Of a stretch of DNA of 64,000 nt, positions 1-7,726 are shown piece after piece. Numbering within the stretch: the first letter of the stretch is position 1; each line of letters opens with the position of its first letter. The notes beneath the pieces are model-generated. The model saw only the letters and a program-made list of their open reading frames with translations, made no database searches and had not been told where the DNA came from. Source of the stretch: Planctomycetota bacterium (GTDB lineage Bacteria; Planctomycetota; UBA1135; GCA-002686595); NCBI GenBank assembly GCA_016795245.1, contig JAEUIA010000022.1, forward strand, positions 1-64,000, read 5' to 3'. Made by a program: the position numbers and the translations under genes.

Positions 1-4
1 CACA

Positions 5-90
5 GGAGCCTGGCTCCGTACGGTCAAACTCAACCAGCTTCCGCAACAGCGGCGACGAAAACGGCGGAGTGGAGCCTGACTCCGTACCGT
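5..90. repeat. Pair of 20-bp palindromic repeats
   Basis: Two copies of a 20-bp element lie at 5-24 and 71-90 in the same orientation, 66 bp apart. They differ at two positions. Each begins with a 13-bp palindrome-like core (GGAGCCTGGCTCC in the first copy, perfect with a 1-nt centre; GGAGCCTGACTCC in the second, one imperfect pair), followed by GTACGGT or GTACCGT. The arrangement resembles a REP-type dispersed intergenic repeat. Family membership cannot be shown from one window. Confidence 0.6.
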
Positions 91-461
91 GAATCACAAC
101 CGACGCCTCAGCCGCACGTGTCGAGGTCGTCGCCGTCGTCCCGCGCGCGGTGAGCCGCGCGCCAGCAGTAGAGGGAGATACCCTTCGCGACCTCTCTCCC
201 ACCCCTCACGGCACGCTCCCATCCTCCTCCGCTCTCTTTCCCAGCTCCCTCTCGCTTCCTCCTGCCCTCTGCCCACTCCACAACCTCCCTCCAACCCACT
301 CCAAACACGCGCCCGCCGAATTTCTCCGCCCTCACTTCCAGCTCGAGGTGCACAATGCCCCTCAGCCTCGCTCGATCCGCCGCACGGGATCGACCGACCG
401 GCGACCGTACTCACCTTGTGTCTGCGCCCCGCGCGCACTTGAACTCTGGGAGACCTTCCAA
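91..461. other. Non-coding or unassigned stretch upstream of 462
   Basis: Open frames cross this stretch on both strands, but their translations are Arg/Pro/Ser-rich low-complexity protein with no recognisable domain. I assign no gene. Much of it is a C-rich, CTCC/CCTC-biased tract (about 180-350), a composition unlike the flanking coding sequence. A promoter for the gene at 462 is expected here, but I could not identify one. Confidence 0.45.
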
Positions 462-896
462 ATGAACTCCGACTTCAACACCCTCAACGCCCGCCTCACT
501 CAACTCGAGCGCGAAAACCGCCGTCTGAAAAAGTGGGGCGCCATCGCGAGCGGCGCGCTCTGCACACTCGCCCTCGTGGGCTTCGCCGCTCCGATCGTGT
601 GCGACATCGTCACCGGTGAGCGCCTCGTGATCCGCGACCACACCGGACGCGCGCGCGTCGGCATCGACGCCTACCGCACCGAACTCCCCGGTCTCACCCT
701 GCACGACAAGTCCGGCCGCGAGCGCGCCAAACTCGCGATCGACGACAAGGGCGATGCCACGCTCAGCTTCACCGACGAAAAAGGCGTCGCGAAGGCGAGC
801 TACCTCTTCGCCGCCAACGGCGCGCCGAAGGCCGATCAGCCGACCACCGGCGACGACAAACCGGTCAAGACGGATCCGTCGATGGCGAATCGCTGA
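462..896 (+). CDS. Small single-span membrane protein with beta-rich outer domain
   Basis: A 144-residue protein. The first ~25 residues look like a short coiled coil (LTQLERENRRLKK). A hydrophobic segment follows at about residues 26-48, then a polar domain containing repeated strand-turn units of the type 'DHTGRARVGID' and 'DKSGRERAKLAID', then a disordered Lys/Asp/Pro tail. Such units suggest a small repetitive beta-structure, but I cannot name a family. The ATG at 462 was chosen over upstream in-frame starts because a GGGAGA-like ribosome site precedes it and the upstream translation is low complexity. A strong terminator follows at 918. Function unknown. Confidence 0.75.
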   Translation: MNSDFNTLNARLTQLERENRRLKKWGAIASGALCTLALVGFAAPIVCDIVTGERLVIRDHTGRARVGIDAYRTELPGLTLHDKSGRERAKLAIDDKGDATLSFTDEKGVAKASYLFAANGAPKADQPTTGDDKPVKTDPSMANR

Positions 897-917
897 GAAG
901 CGCCGGCACTGAGATAT

Positions 918-958
918 GCGAGCGGGCGGGACGGCTGACGTCCCGCCCGCTCGCGTTT
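918..958 (+). terminator. Strong intrinsic terminator
   Basis: A perfect 16-bp GC-rich stem (918-933 pairs with 939-954) encloses the 5-nt loop GCTGA and is followed by GTTTGT. It starts 21 nt after the stop of the gene at 462 and ends that transcript. The T run is short, but the stem is exceptionally stable. Confidence 0.8.
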
Positions 959-1103
959 GTATTCCAGGCCGCGCGGTCGCAACGAGAGCCTGCGCGAATT
1001 TCTCCGAGATTCGTGTCTCGCGCGAGAGGCGCTCCCTTCTCCCGCTACTGGACCTCAAAGCAGCGCGTGCTCGACGCGCCCGGAACCGGTCCAGGAGACA
1101 ACC

Positions 1104-2393
1104 ATGAACACCTTCCACTCAGCACTTTCCGCGCTCGTTCTGACCGCCCTCACCGCTTTCGTCCCCGTCGCGCTCGCCCGCGCAGGCGGGCCCGGCCTGA
1201 CGGAACCCGACAAGCCTTGGATGGGATGGGTCTTCGACGAGGGCTCGGGCACGATCACGATCGATCGCTTCGGCCTGCAGACAGGCACACTCGAGAATTT
1301 CTCCACCGCTCCGTGGGGTTCGCCCGGTCCGTTCCTGTACCCGTTCAACTTCTACCGCGGGTTCGACGGCATCAACGATCGCGTCGTCGTGAGCGAAGGC
1401 GGCATTCTCGCGTCGCGCCCGACCTCCACCGTCTCGGCCTGGTTCAAATTCCCGATGTCGCCGGCCCCGCGTCAGCACGTGATCTACTCCGAACGCGACA
1501 TGTGCGAGTTCAACATTTTCTGGCTCGGCATCGAACTGCGCCCCGGATCGATGCCGGGATTGACGTTCGCGATCTACGACTCGACGAGTCCGGCGTGCGG
1601 CTCGGGATTCTGGCACACCTTGACGCACCCGTTCGTCCCCACCGACGGCGGATGGCACCACATCGCAGGCACACTCGAACCGGGTGCGGGCATGAAGCTC
1701 TACTTCGACGGCGCTCTGGTGGGGACCTTGCCCGGCATCCCGCCGTACCTGGGCGGCGTGCAATCGAAGAGCACGATCGGCCACAGCCACACGGTCGGAG
1801 CACCGAATTACTGGTCCGGCATCATCGATGAGGTCGGACTGTTCGGCTACGCACTCACCCCGCCCGAGGTGGCCTGGTTGCACGCGCACAGCTTGACCGA
1901 AATCGCACAGTGGACCTTCGACGGCGCGTGCTTCGGCGACGGGTCGGGCACGGCTTGCCCGTGCTCGAACGAAGGCCCGGTCAGTTGGGAGGGTGGCTGC
2001 AAGAACTCCAGAAACGTCGGCGCGCAGCTCACCGTACGGGGCTCGCCGCGCACCTCGTTCGACTCAGCGACGCTCACCGTCCTCGAGATGACGATCGGCG
2101 CGCCATGCCTCTTCTTCCAAGGCACGGCGCTCGTGAACGGCGGCGCGGGCATCACCTTCGGGGACGGCCTCTTGTGCGTCGGCGGGACGATCACGCGCCT
2201 GGGCGTGAAGTTCTCGACGGATCACTTCGCCTACCTGCCGCACGCGGGTGATCCGACGCTTAGTGTCTTGGGTCTGGTGCCGGGCGGCGGCGGTGAGCGC
2301 TACTACCAGGCCTGGTACCGCGACGCAGCGGATTACTGCAGCAGTTCGACCTACAACTTGACGAACGCGGTCCGCGTTCCGTGGGGGATCTGA
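1104..2393 (+). CDS. Secreted LamG-like lectin-fold protein with C-terminal Cys module
   Basis: A 429-residue protein with a Sec signal peptide (hydrophobic core at about residues 8-22, cleavage near ALARA). Residues ~30-270 look like a LamG/concanavalin-type jelly-roll domain: typical elements are 'FDGINDRVVVSEGG', 'STVSAWFKFP', 'WHHIAGTLEPG', 'KLYFDGALVGT' and 'GIIDEVGLFGYAL'. The last ~155 residues are a separate Cys-rich module (CFGDGSGTACPCSN, GGCKNSRNVGAQL, 'FGDGLLCVGGTITRLG'). The ATG at 1104 has an AGGAGA ribosome site 6-11 nt upstream, which decides it over starts further 5'. The protein is probably extracellular or surface-bound and glycan- or protein-binding. No catalytic motif is visible. 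Confidence 0.8.
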   Translation: MNTFHSALSALVLTALTAFVPVALARAGGPGLTEPDKPWMGWVFDEGSGTITIDRFGLQTGTLENFSTAPWGSPGPFLYPFNFYRGFDGINDRVVVSEGGILASRPTSTVSAWFKFPMSPAPRQHVIYSERDMCEFNIFWLGIELRPGSMPGLTFAIYDSTSPACGSGFWHTLTHPFVPTDGGWHHIAGTLEPGAGMKLYFDGALVGTLPGIPPYLGGVQSKSTIGHSHTVGAPNYWSGIIDEVGLFGYALTPPEVAWLHAHSLTEIAQWTFDGACFGDGSGTACPCSNEGPVSWEGGCKNSRNVGAQLTVRGSPRTSFDSATLTVLEMTIGAPCLFFQGTALVNGGAGITFGDGLLCVGGTITRLGVKFSTDHFAYLPHAGDPTLSVLGLVPGGGGERYYQAWYRDAADYCSSSTYNLTNAVRVPWGI

Positions 2394-2399
2394 GGGAGA

Positions 2400-4532
2400 T
2401 CACTCCAGCCGGCGCAGCGCGCTTTCGAGCCTCGCGGTTCGCGCGCTGCGCTCGCGCACGTCCAAGAGCGAACGCAACTCGACGCTGACGGGCTCGCGCA
2501 GGCCTTTGTCGAGGGCGATCGAGACGATGGTGCGCAACAGGTCTTCGTCGCGTCCGGCGTCGATGTGCAGCGCGCGCACGAGATGCTCGCTGCCCTGCGC
2601 GCGATCAGGCACCTCGGGTGCATGCTGAAACGCTTCGACGCAACGCGCACAGCGATCGCCCAGTGCGCCGAGTTGCAGGTAACCCAGGTAGGCCAGCGCG
2701 AAGGCGTGATCCGGACGGCGGCGGACGAGGTCTGCGTACTCGACGGCGGCTGCGCCCAGCAGGTGATCGGAATCGAGCGAGACCGCGAGCGCGAAGCGTG
2801 TGTAGTCGTCATCGGGGTCAACGGCGAGCCGCTCGCGCAGGATCGCCTGCAACGCAGCGTGATCCGTCGAGCGCTCGAGGAGCTTGGGCAGACGCGTCGG
2901 CGGCTCGCCTTCGCGCGACGCGAGCAAAGCGGCCGTGTGCGCGGCTTCGACGGCCGAGCGCGTCTCGCCGCGCTCGAAACACCAGGTCGCCAGAGCTTCG
3001 TGCGCCAACGGATTGTCCGCGTCCAAGTTGATCGCACGCTCGAAACGCGCGCGCGCCTCGGTGAAATCGCCGCTCTCGGAATGCAGCCATGCGCTTTCTG
3101 CCGCGAGTGCGGCGGATTGCGGATGCGCGGCCAGGGCACTCTGCAAGATCGCGCCGGCTTCCGATACGCGCCCTGCGATACGCGCCGCCCGCGCGCGCTC
3201 CAAGGCGCCGGCCGCTTCTGCCAATCCGGATCGCGGCGTCGGTGTCGCGAGTGCGTCGAACGGCCCTCGTTCGATGCTCGCCGAGAGGGCCGCGACATCC
3301 GTGTCCGTAGGCGCCAGCCCGCGCGCGATCAGCGCGTGCCGACGCGCGAGACGTTCGTGTCCGTCCACCCAGGCCCAGGCCGAGCGATCCAAGGCCCGCA
3401 CGACCTCAGGCCCCACACTCACCGGGGCGGGCCGTGATGCCAGATACCCGACCACGAACACCGTCGCCGCGATTGCGCTCCCGATCGCCAACGTCCGTCG
3501 CGGTGCCGTGCGCGCAGTGCGCCACGCCCGAGCTGCGATTCCCGGTGGACGTGCGTGTACGGGTTCACCCGCCAAGAAGCGCGCCAGATCCTCGGCGAGC
3601 GCATGCGCCGTCGCGTAGCGGCGCGCGGGTTCCAGCGCCGTCGCCTGCAAGATGATCTTCTCCAGCGCGCGCGGAATGCCGGGCGCGATGCTGCGCGGAC
3701 GGCGCACGACGCCGCGCAAGACGCCGCTCAAGATCTCCTCCCGGCTGTGGCCTTCGTGCGCATGCTGGCCGCAGACGAGTTCGAACAGGATCAAGCCGAG
3801 CGCGTGCACATCGGTGCGCGCATCACAGGCCTGTCCCAACACTTGTTCGGGCGCCATGTAGCGCGGCGTGCCGAGCAATTCGCCGGTCGAAGTGAGGCTG
3901 CCTTCGTCCTCCGACTGCACGAGTCCGAAGTCGCACAACACGGGCTTGTCGTCCGCGTCGAGCAGGACGTTCGACGGCTTGAGGTCGCGATGCAACACCC
4001 CGCTCGAGTGAACGGCCTGAAGTGCGACGGCCATCGCGCGCAGCACCTCGGCTGCGGCGCGCGGCTCGGTGCGCCCGACGAGTTCGGTCAACGGCCGTCC
4101 GAGGACGAGATCCATCGCCAGCCAGGGCGCGCCTTCGACCACACCCTCGTCGCGCACGCGCACGACGCCTGTGTGCTCGACGCGACGCAGCGCCGCCGCC
4201 TCGCGCCGGAATCGCTCGAGCGCGCGCGGTCCGCGCATGTGAGCGTGCAGCAGGACTTTGACCGCCGCGCGCTCGCCGTCGCGCTCCGCTTCGTACACCA
4301 CACCCATGCCGCCGCGGCCGAGTTCGCGCACGATGCGGTAGGGGCCGATCCAATCCGGCCGGGGGAGCGCGACCGTTCCGAGCAGTGCCTCCGCATCCAG
4401 CGCCGCGCTCAAGGCGGAGAGGAGTTCGCTGCCGGCGCCGCCGTGCACAGCAGCGAATTGTTCCGGCGTGAGATCGGGTTCGTGCTCCCGTCGCACCAGA
4501 AAATCTTCGACCAGATCTTCGAGCGTGCTCAC
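2400..4532 (-). CDS. Transmembrane Ser/Thr protein kinase with TPR-like outer region
   Basis: A 710-residue Hanks-type kinase. After a ~60-residue N-terminal segment come the glycine loop GRGGMGVVY (72-80), the ATP-binding Lys 92, the catalytic loop HRDLKPSN (181-188), DFG (201-203) and APE (227-229), so the kinase looks active. A single transmembrane helix lies at about 347-365. The ~340 residues beyond it are Ala-rich helical repeats resembling TPRs. Its start overlaps the stop of the upstream ECF sigma gene by 4 nt (ATGA), so the two are translationally coupled. Kinase-linked ECF sigma factors are known in planctomycetes and related phyla, where the kinase is thought to control sigma activity. 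That this kinase does so is inferred from position. Confidence 0.9.
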   Translation of the reverse strand: MSTLEDLVEDFLVRREHEPDLTPEQFAAVHGGAGSELLSALSAALDAEALLGTVALPRPDWIGPYRIVRELGRGGMGVVYEAERDGERAAVKVLLHAHMRGPRALERFRREAAALRRVEHTGVVRVRDEGVVEGAPWLAMDLVLGRPLTELVGRTEPRAAAEVLRAMAVALQAVHSSGVLHRDLKPSNVLLDADDKPVLCDFGLVQSEDEGSLTSTGELLGTPRYMAPEQVLGQACDARTDVHALGLILFELVCGQHAHEGHSREEILSGVLRGVVRRPRSIAPGIPRALEKIILQATALEPARRYATAHALAEDLARFLAGEPVHARPPGIAARAWRTARTAPRRTLAIGSAIAATVFVVGYLASRPAPVSVGPEVVRALDRSAWAWVDGHERLARRHALIARGLAPTDTDVAALSASIERGPFDALATPTPRSGLAEAAGALERARAARIAGRVSEAGAILQSALAAHPQSAALAAESAWLHSESGDFTEARARFERAINLDADNPLAHEALATWCFERGETRSAVEAAHTAALLASREGEPPTRLPKLLERSTDHAALQAILRERLAVDPDDDYTRFALAVSLDSDHLLGAAAVEYADLVRRRPDHAFALAYLGYLQLGALGDRCARCVEAFQHAPEVPDRAQGSEHLVRALHIDAGRDEDLLRTIVSIALDKGLREPVSVELRSLLDVRERSARTARLESALRRLE

Positions 4533-5140
4533 GCGCTTCCTTTCTGCGCCGCGAGCAACACGCCGAGGCGTGCGAGAGCCCGCGTGTAGAGTTTCGACGT
4601 CGCAGCAGGAGTGCGCCCGAGGGCGCGCGCCGCGTCTTCGTTCGAGAGGCCTTCGACCGAGCGCAAGATCACGACCTCGCGCGCATCGTCGGCCAGTCGG
4701 GCCAAGGCCGGCTCCAGACTGCCCCAGCGCTCGGCGTCGAAGTACTGCGGCTCAAGACTCGGTGCCGCGAGTCCGTCGGCCACGGTAGCCGTGAGCGGCT
4801 CTGCTCCGCTGCGTTTTGCGGCACCGTGGAATTCAGCCTTCGCGCGGATCTTGTTCAATACACACACGTGCAGCCAATGCGCGAGCGAATCGCCACCGCG
4901 GGCTTCGAAGCGCTGAATGTCGCTCAAGGCGTCCTTGAACACGCTCTGCAGCACGTCCTCCGATTCGAGGGCAGTGCGCAGGTGCGTCCCGAGTCGCGCG
5001 CGGATCGCGAACAGGAGCGGGTCGTGGTAGCGCCGGTAGAGATCCTCGAATGCGGTGCTGTCGCCGCCCTGGATGCGGTGAACGAGTTCGACCGAGAGGT
5101 CGCCTGGCGCCGATTCGCCTGCGGGACTCATGCCGTCCAT
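4529..5140 (-). CDS. ECF-family RNA polymerase sigma factor
   Basis: A 203-residue protein with the two-domain layout of ECF sigma factors. Region 2 spans about residues 25-95 (FEDLYRRYHDPLLFAIR, then SEDVLQSVFKDAL and a WLHVCVLNKIR recognition helix). Region 4 is a helix-turn-helix at about 140-195 (AREVVILRSVEGLSNEDAA, GRTPAATSKLYTRAL). No anti-sigma gene is adjacent. The overlapping downstream gene encodes a transmembrane kinase, suggesting regulation by phosphorylation rather than by a classical anti-sigma factor. The gene starts 40 nt after the HerA-like ATPase gene and may be co-transcribed with it. Confidence 0.88.
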   Translation of the reverse strand: MDGMSPAGESAPGDLSVELVHRIQGGDSTAFEDLYRRYHDPLLFAIRARLGTHLRTALESEDVLQSVFKDALSDIQRFEARGGDSLAHWLHVCVLNKIRAKAEFHGAAKRSGAEPLTATVADGLAAPSLEPQYFDAERWGSLEPALARLADDAREVVILRSVEGLSNEDAARALGRTPAATSKLYTRALARLGVLLAAQKGSA

Positions 5141-5180
5141 TGTGCCACGCCGGCCTCGCCGGTGGTTCCAAGCCGTGGCG

Positions 5181-7574
5181 TCAGTCGATCCACACCAGCC
5201 CGATGAAGCTGACGGTGACGTTCGTCTTCTTGGGCTTGAGTGCCAGGTCTTCGAGCGGCACGAGCAGCGGATCGAAACGCGCGTCCATCGCGCTCAGCTC
5301 GGCTTCCAGGCTCGCATCGAGTTCCTTGATCTTCGCGCTGATCGACTCGACGTTCTCTTCGGCGCGGTCGACGTCGCCGGAGTCGCGCAGCGCTTTCCCC
5401 ACGCCGCGCATGCCGGTCGCGGTGCGTGACATGCTCGTGGCGCTGACGGCCTTCTTGCCGAGAAAGGCGCTGAGCAGCGCGGAGCCGAAGGAAAGCGCCG
5501 CGCCGACTTTCGAGTCGCGAGCTTGCGCAGCCTCCTTCTGCACGGCTTGTTCGGCCTTGCGCAGGCGTTCCTCGAGCACGGCCTTCTTGGGGCCGTATTT
5601 GGCGCGCAACTTCTCCTTCTCGAAGTCCTTCGTCTCGCGCGCCGTCTGCGCCATGCGGATGCGGAAATCGCGCTCGGGCTCGAAGGGCTTCGAGAGCAAG
5701 TTGAGTTCCTTGCAGCGCAAGAGATGGAGTTCCTCGGTGCGCACCAGGTGGTCGATCAAGGCCTTCTTCCAGACGTCGTAACTCTTCTTCTTCTGCGCCT
5801 CGCCCACGAGCGGCGCGAAGGTCGCGCCTTCAGGCGCCGCCGGAGTCAATCCCGAGTCGTCGATGTCGACCTCGTCCGCGGCTTGCCAGTCGATCACATT
5901 GGGCGCTTCACCGAACGGAGCCAGCAGGTTGCTCGCAACCTCGCACGCGATGCCGGTCTTCGTGTCGTTGAAATACACCTTGGCGCAGCCGAGCACCGCC
6001 GGTCGCAGCGCGCTGTTCGCTGCCAGACCGATCTTGAAGTACTGCGGAATGTCGGGCGGCAGCACGGGCATGTTCGCACTGCCCCCGGCGGCGGATCGAA
6101 TCGGAGCGCTCGCGCGTGCCGCGGGAGCGGCGGCCGCGGCTGCAGCCGGTAACGTGACGCGTCGCGGCGCCATCAACGTCTTGATCTGTTCGCGCGTCAA
6201 AGGTCCGCGCAGGTACGAGAGCACCCAGCGCGTCTCGAAGATCACGGGCGCCTTGGCGTGCACGTTGTTGAGCAGGAACACGCGCTTCTTGAGGCTGGAG
6301 AGGATCTGGTCCATCCGTGCGCGATCGAAACCCGCGCCGGCTGTCTGCGAGGCGCCTTCCAGGCCCTCCAGAAGACGGGCTTTGTCGCGCTCGGTCTGCA
6401 ACCGTCCGATGAACCAACTGCCGCAGTTCGCGAGACCTTTGTAGTCGAGGTCGACGGGGTTCTGCGTGGCGAGCACGACGCCGAGTCCGAAGGCGCGCGC
6501 CTGCTTCAAGAGCGTCAAGAGCGGCTGCTTGGACGGCGGATTCGCGACCGGCGGGAAGTAGCCGAAGATCTCGTCCATGTAGAGCAGTGCGCGCAGAGAC
6601 GATGTGCCGCTCTGCGTGCGCATCCACGACAAGGTCTGGTTCAAGAGCAGCGACACGAAGAACATGCGCTCCGCGTCCGACAAGTGCGCGATCGAGAAGA
6701 TCGACACCCGCGGCTTGCCGGTGTCGGTCCACAACGCGCGACCGATGTCGAGCCCTTCGCCTTCGAGCCAACCCGAGAACGACGGAGAAGCGAGCAAATT
6801 GTTCAGGCGCATCGCCAGGGCGAAGCGGTCCTTGGCCGGAAAAAACGCTTCCAGCTCGAACACTCCGATGCGCTGCATGGGCGGCGCCTGGATCGCGCCG
6901 ATCAAGGCCGCGAGATCCAGGTCGCGCCCCTCGCGCCAGGCGGCATCGAGGATGTTCGAGAGCAAGATGTGCTCGCGGCTCTGCAACGGATCCGCGTCGA
7001 CGCCGATCAACCCGAGCAGCGAAGTCACGGTGCTCGCGATGCGTGCTTGGAAAATCTCCGCGTCGTCGAGCACCGCGCGCGGCGGCGCCGAGAACGAGCG
7101 CAGGATCGAGACCGGCACACCGGCGTTGCTGCCCGGCGTGTAGATCGTGAATTCGGCCGAATCCTTCAAGCGCTGGATGCGTGCGCCATCCTGCTGCCAG
7201 CCTTCGATGCCCTGCTTCCACTTCGCGGCCTCGCTCGCTGCGAACAGAGCCGGCTCGACGTTGTTGCGGCGCGCTTCTTCGGGGTCGATCCACGGCGCGA
7301 AATCACGCGCCGCGAGATCAGGGAACTGCAACAGCAGGTTCGTGAGATCGCCCTTCGGATCGATCACGATCGCGGGGATGCCGTCGATGGCGGCTTCCTC
7401 GAGCAAGGCCAGGCACAATCCCGTCTTGCCGCTGCCCGTCATGCCGACGCACAGAGCGTGCGTGACGAGGTCCTGGCTCTCGTAGAGCAGCGGTACGTCG
7501 TGGCGTTGCCCGGCTGCGAGGTCGTAGGTCTTGCCCAGGTAGAAGATGCCGAGCTTCTCGTAGTCCGGTTGCAT
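5181..7574 (-). CDS. HerA-like P-loop ATPase with DUF853/DUF87-type core
   Basis: A 797-residue cytosolic protein with Walker A GMTGSGKT at 44-51, VIDPKGDLTNLL shortly after, a Walker B-like LLYMDEIF, and an ATQNP sensor segment. This order is typical of the HerA/FtsK superfamily, in the branch often annotated as helicase HerA-like or DUF853 protein. An Ala/Pro linker around residue 475 leads to a C-terminal part with a long charged coiled coil (about 620-780: EKLRAKYGPKKAVLEERLRK). Family members are DNA-translocating or oligomeric ATPases, but the substrate here is unknown. No nuclease (NurA) or DNA-repair partner is adjacent. The ECF sigma and kinase genes lie downstream on the same strand. 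Confidence 0.82.
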   Translation of the reverse strand: MQPDYEKLGIFYLGKTYDLAAGQRHDVPLLYESQDLVTHALCVGMTGSGKTGLCLALLEEAAIDGIPAIVIDPKGDLTNLLLQFPDLAARDFAPWIDPEEARRNNVEPALFAASEAAKWKQGIEGWQQDGARIQRLKDSAEFTIYTPGSNAGVPVSILRSFSAPPRAVLDDAEIFQARIASTVTSLLGLIGVDADPLQSREHILLSNILDAAWREGRDLDLAALIGAIQAPPMQRIGVFELEAFFPAKDRFALAMRLNNLLASPSFSGWLEGEGLDIGRALWTDTGKPRVSIFSIAHLSDAERMFFVSLLLNQTLSWMRTQSGTSSLRALLYMDEIFGYFPPVANPPSKQPLLTLLKQARAFGLGVVLATQNPVDLDYKGLANCGSWFIGRLQTERDKARLLEGLEGASQTAGAGFDRARMDQILSSLKKRVFLLNNVHAKAPVIFETRWVLSYLRGPLTREQIKTLMAPRRVTLPAAAAAAAPAARASAPIRSAAGGSANMPVLPPDIPQYFKIGLAANSALRPAVLGCAKVYFNDTKTGIACEVASNLLAPFGEAPNVIDWQAADEVDIDDSGLTPAAPEGATFAPLVGEAQKKKSYDVWKKALIDHLVRTEELHLLRCKELNLLSKPFEPERDFRIRMAQTARETKDFEKEKLRAKYGPKKAVLEERLRKAEQAVQKEAAQARDSKVGAALSFGSALLSAFLGKKAVSATSMSRTATGMRGVGKALRDSGDVDRAEENVESISAKIKELDASLEAELSAMDARFDPLLVPLEDLALKPKKTNVTVSFIGLVWID

Positions 7575-7726
7575 GAGGCGCGACGGTAGCGCCGGCCGCG
7601 CGGACCCTCAACTTCGTTCGACCGGCACCGTCCTTTCGCTCCGCGGCTGTAGTCGTGTCCGAACGTGCGCGCTAGCAAAGCCTCCATGGCGCCCGCATCT
7701 GGTGCGCCCCGGCTGAAAGGGAAAGC

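Noticed and set aside
150-461. Open frame continuing upstream of the gene at 462
   Set aside because: The translation is Pro/Ser/Arg low complexity; the coiled coil, membrane helix and ribosome site all point to the ATG at 462.
2565-5206. Long plus-strand open frames opposite the kinase and sigma genes
   Set aside because: They are antisense shadows of GC-rich genes: Arg/Ala-rich, with no domain, while the minus strand shows intact kinase and sigma motifs.
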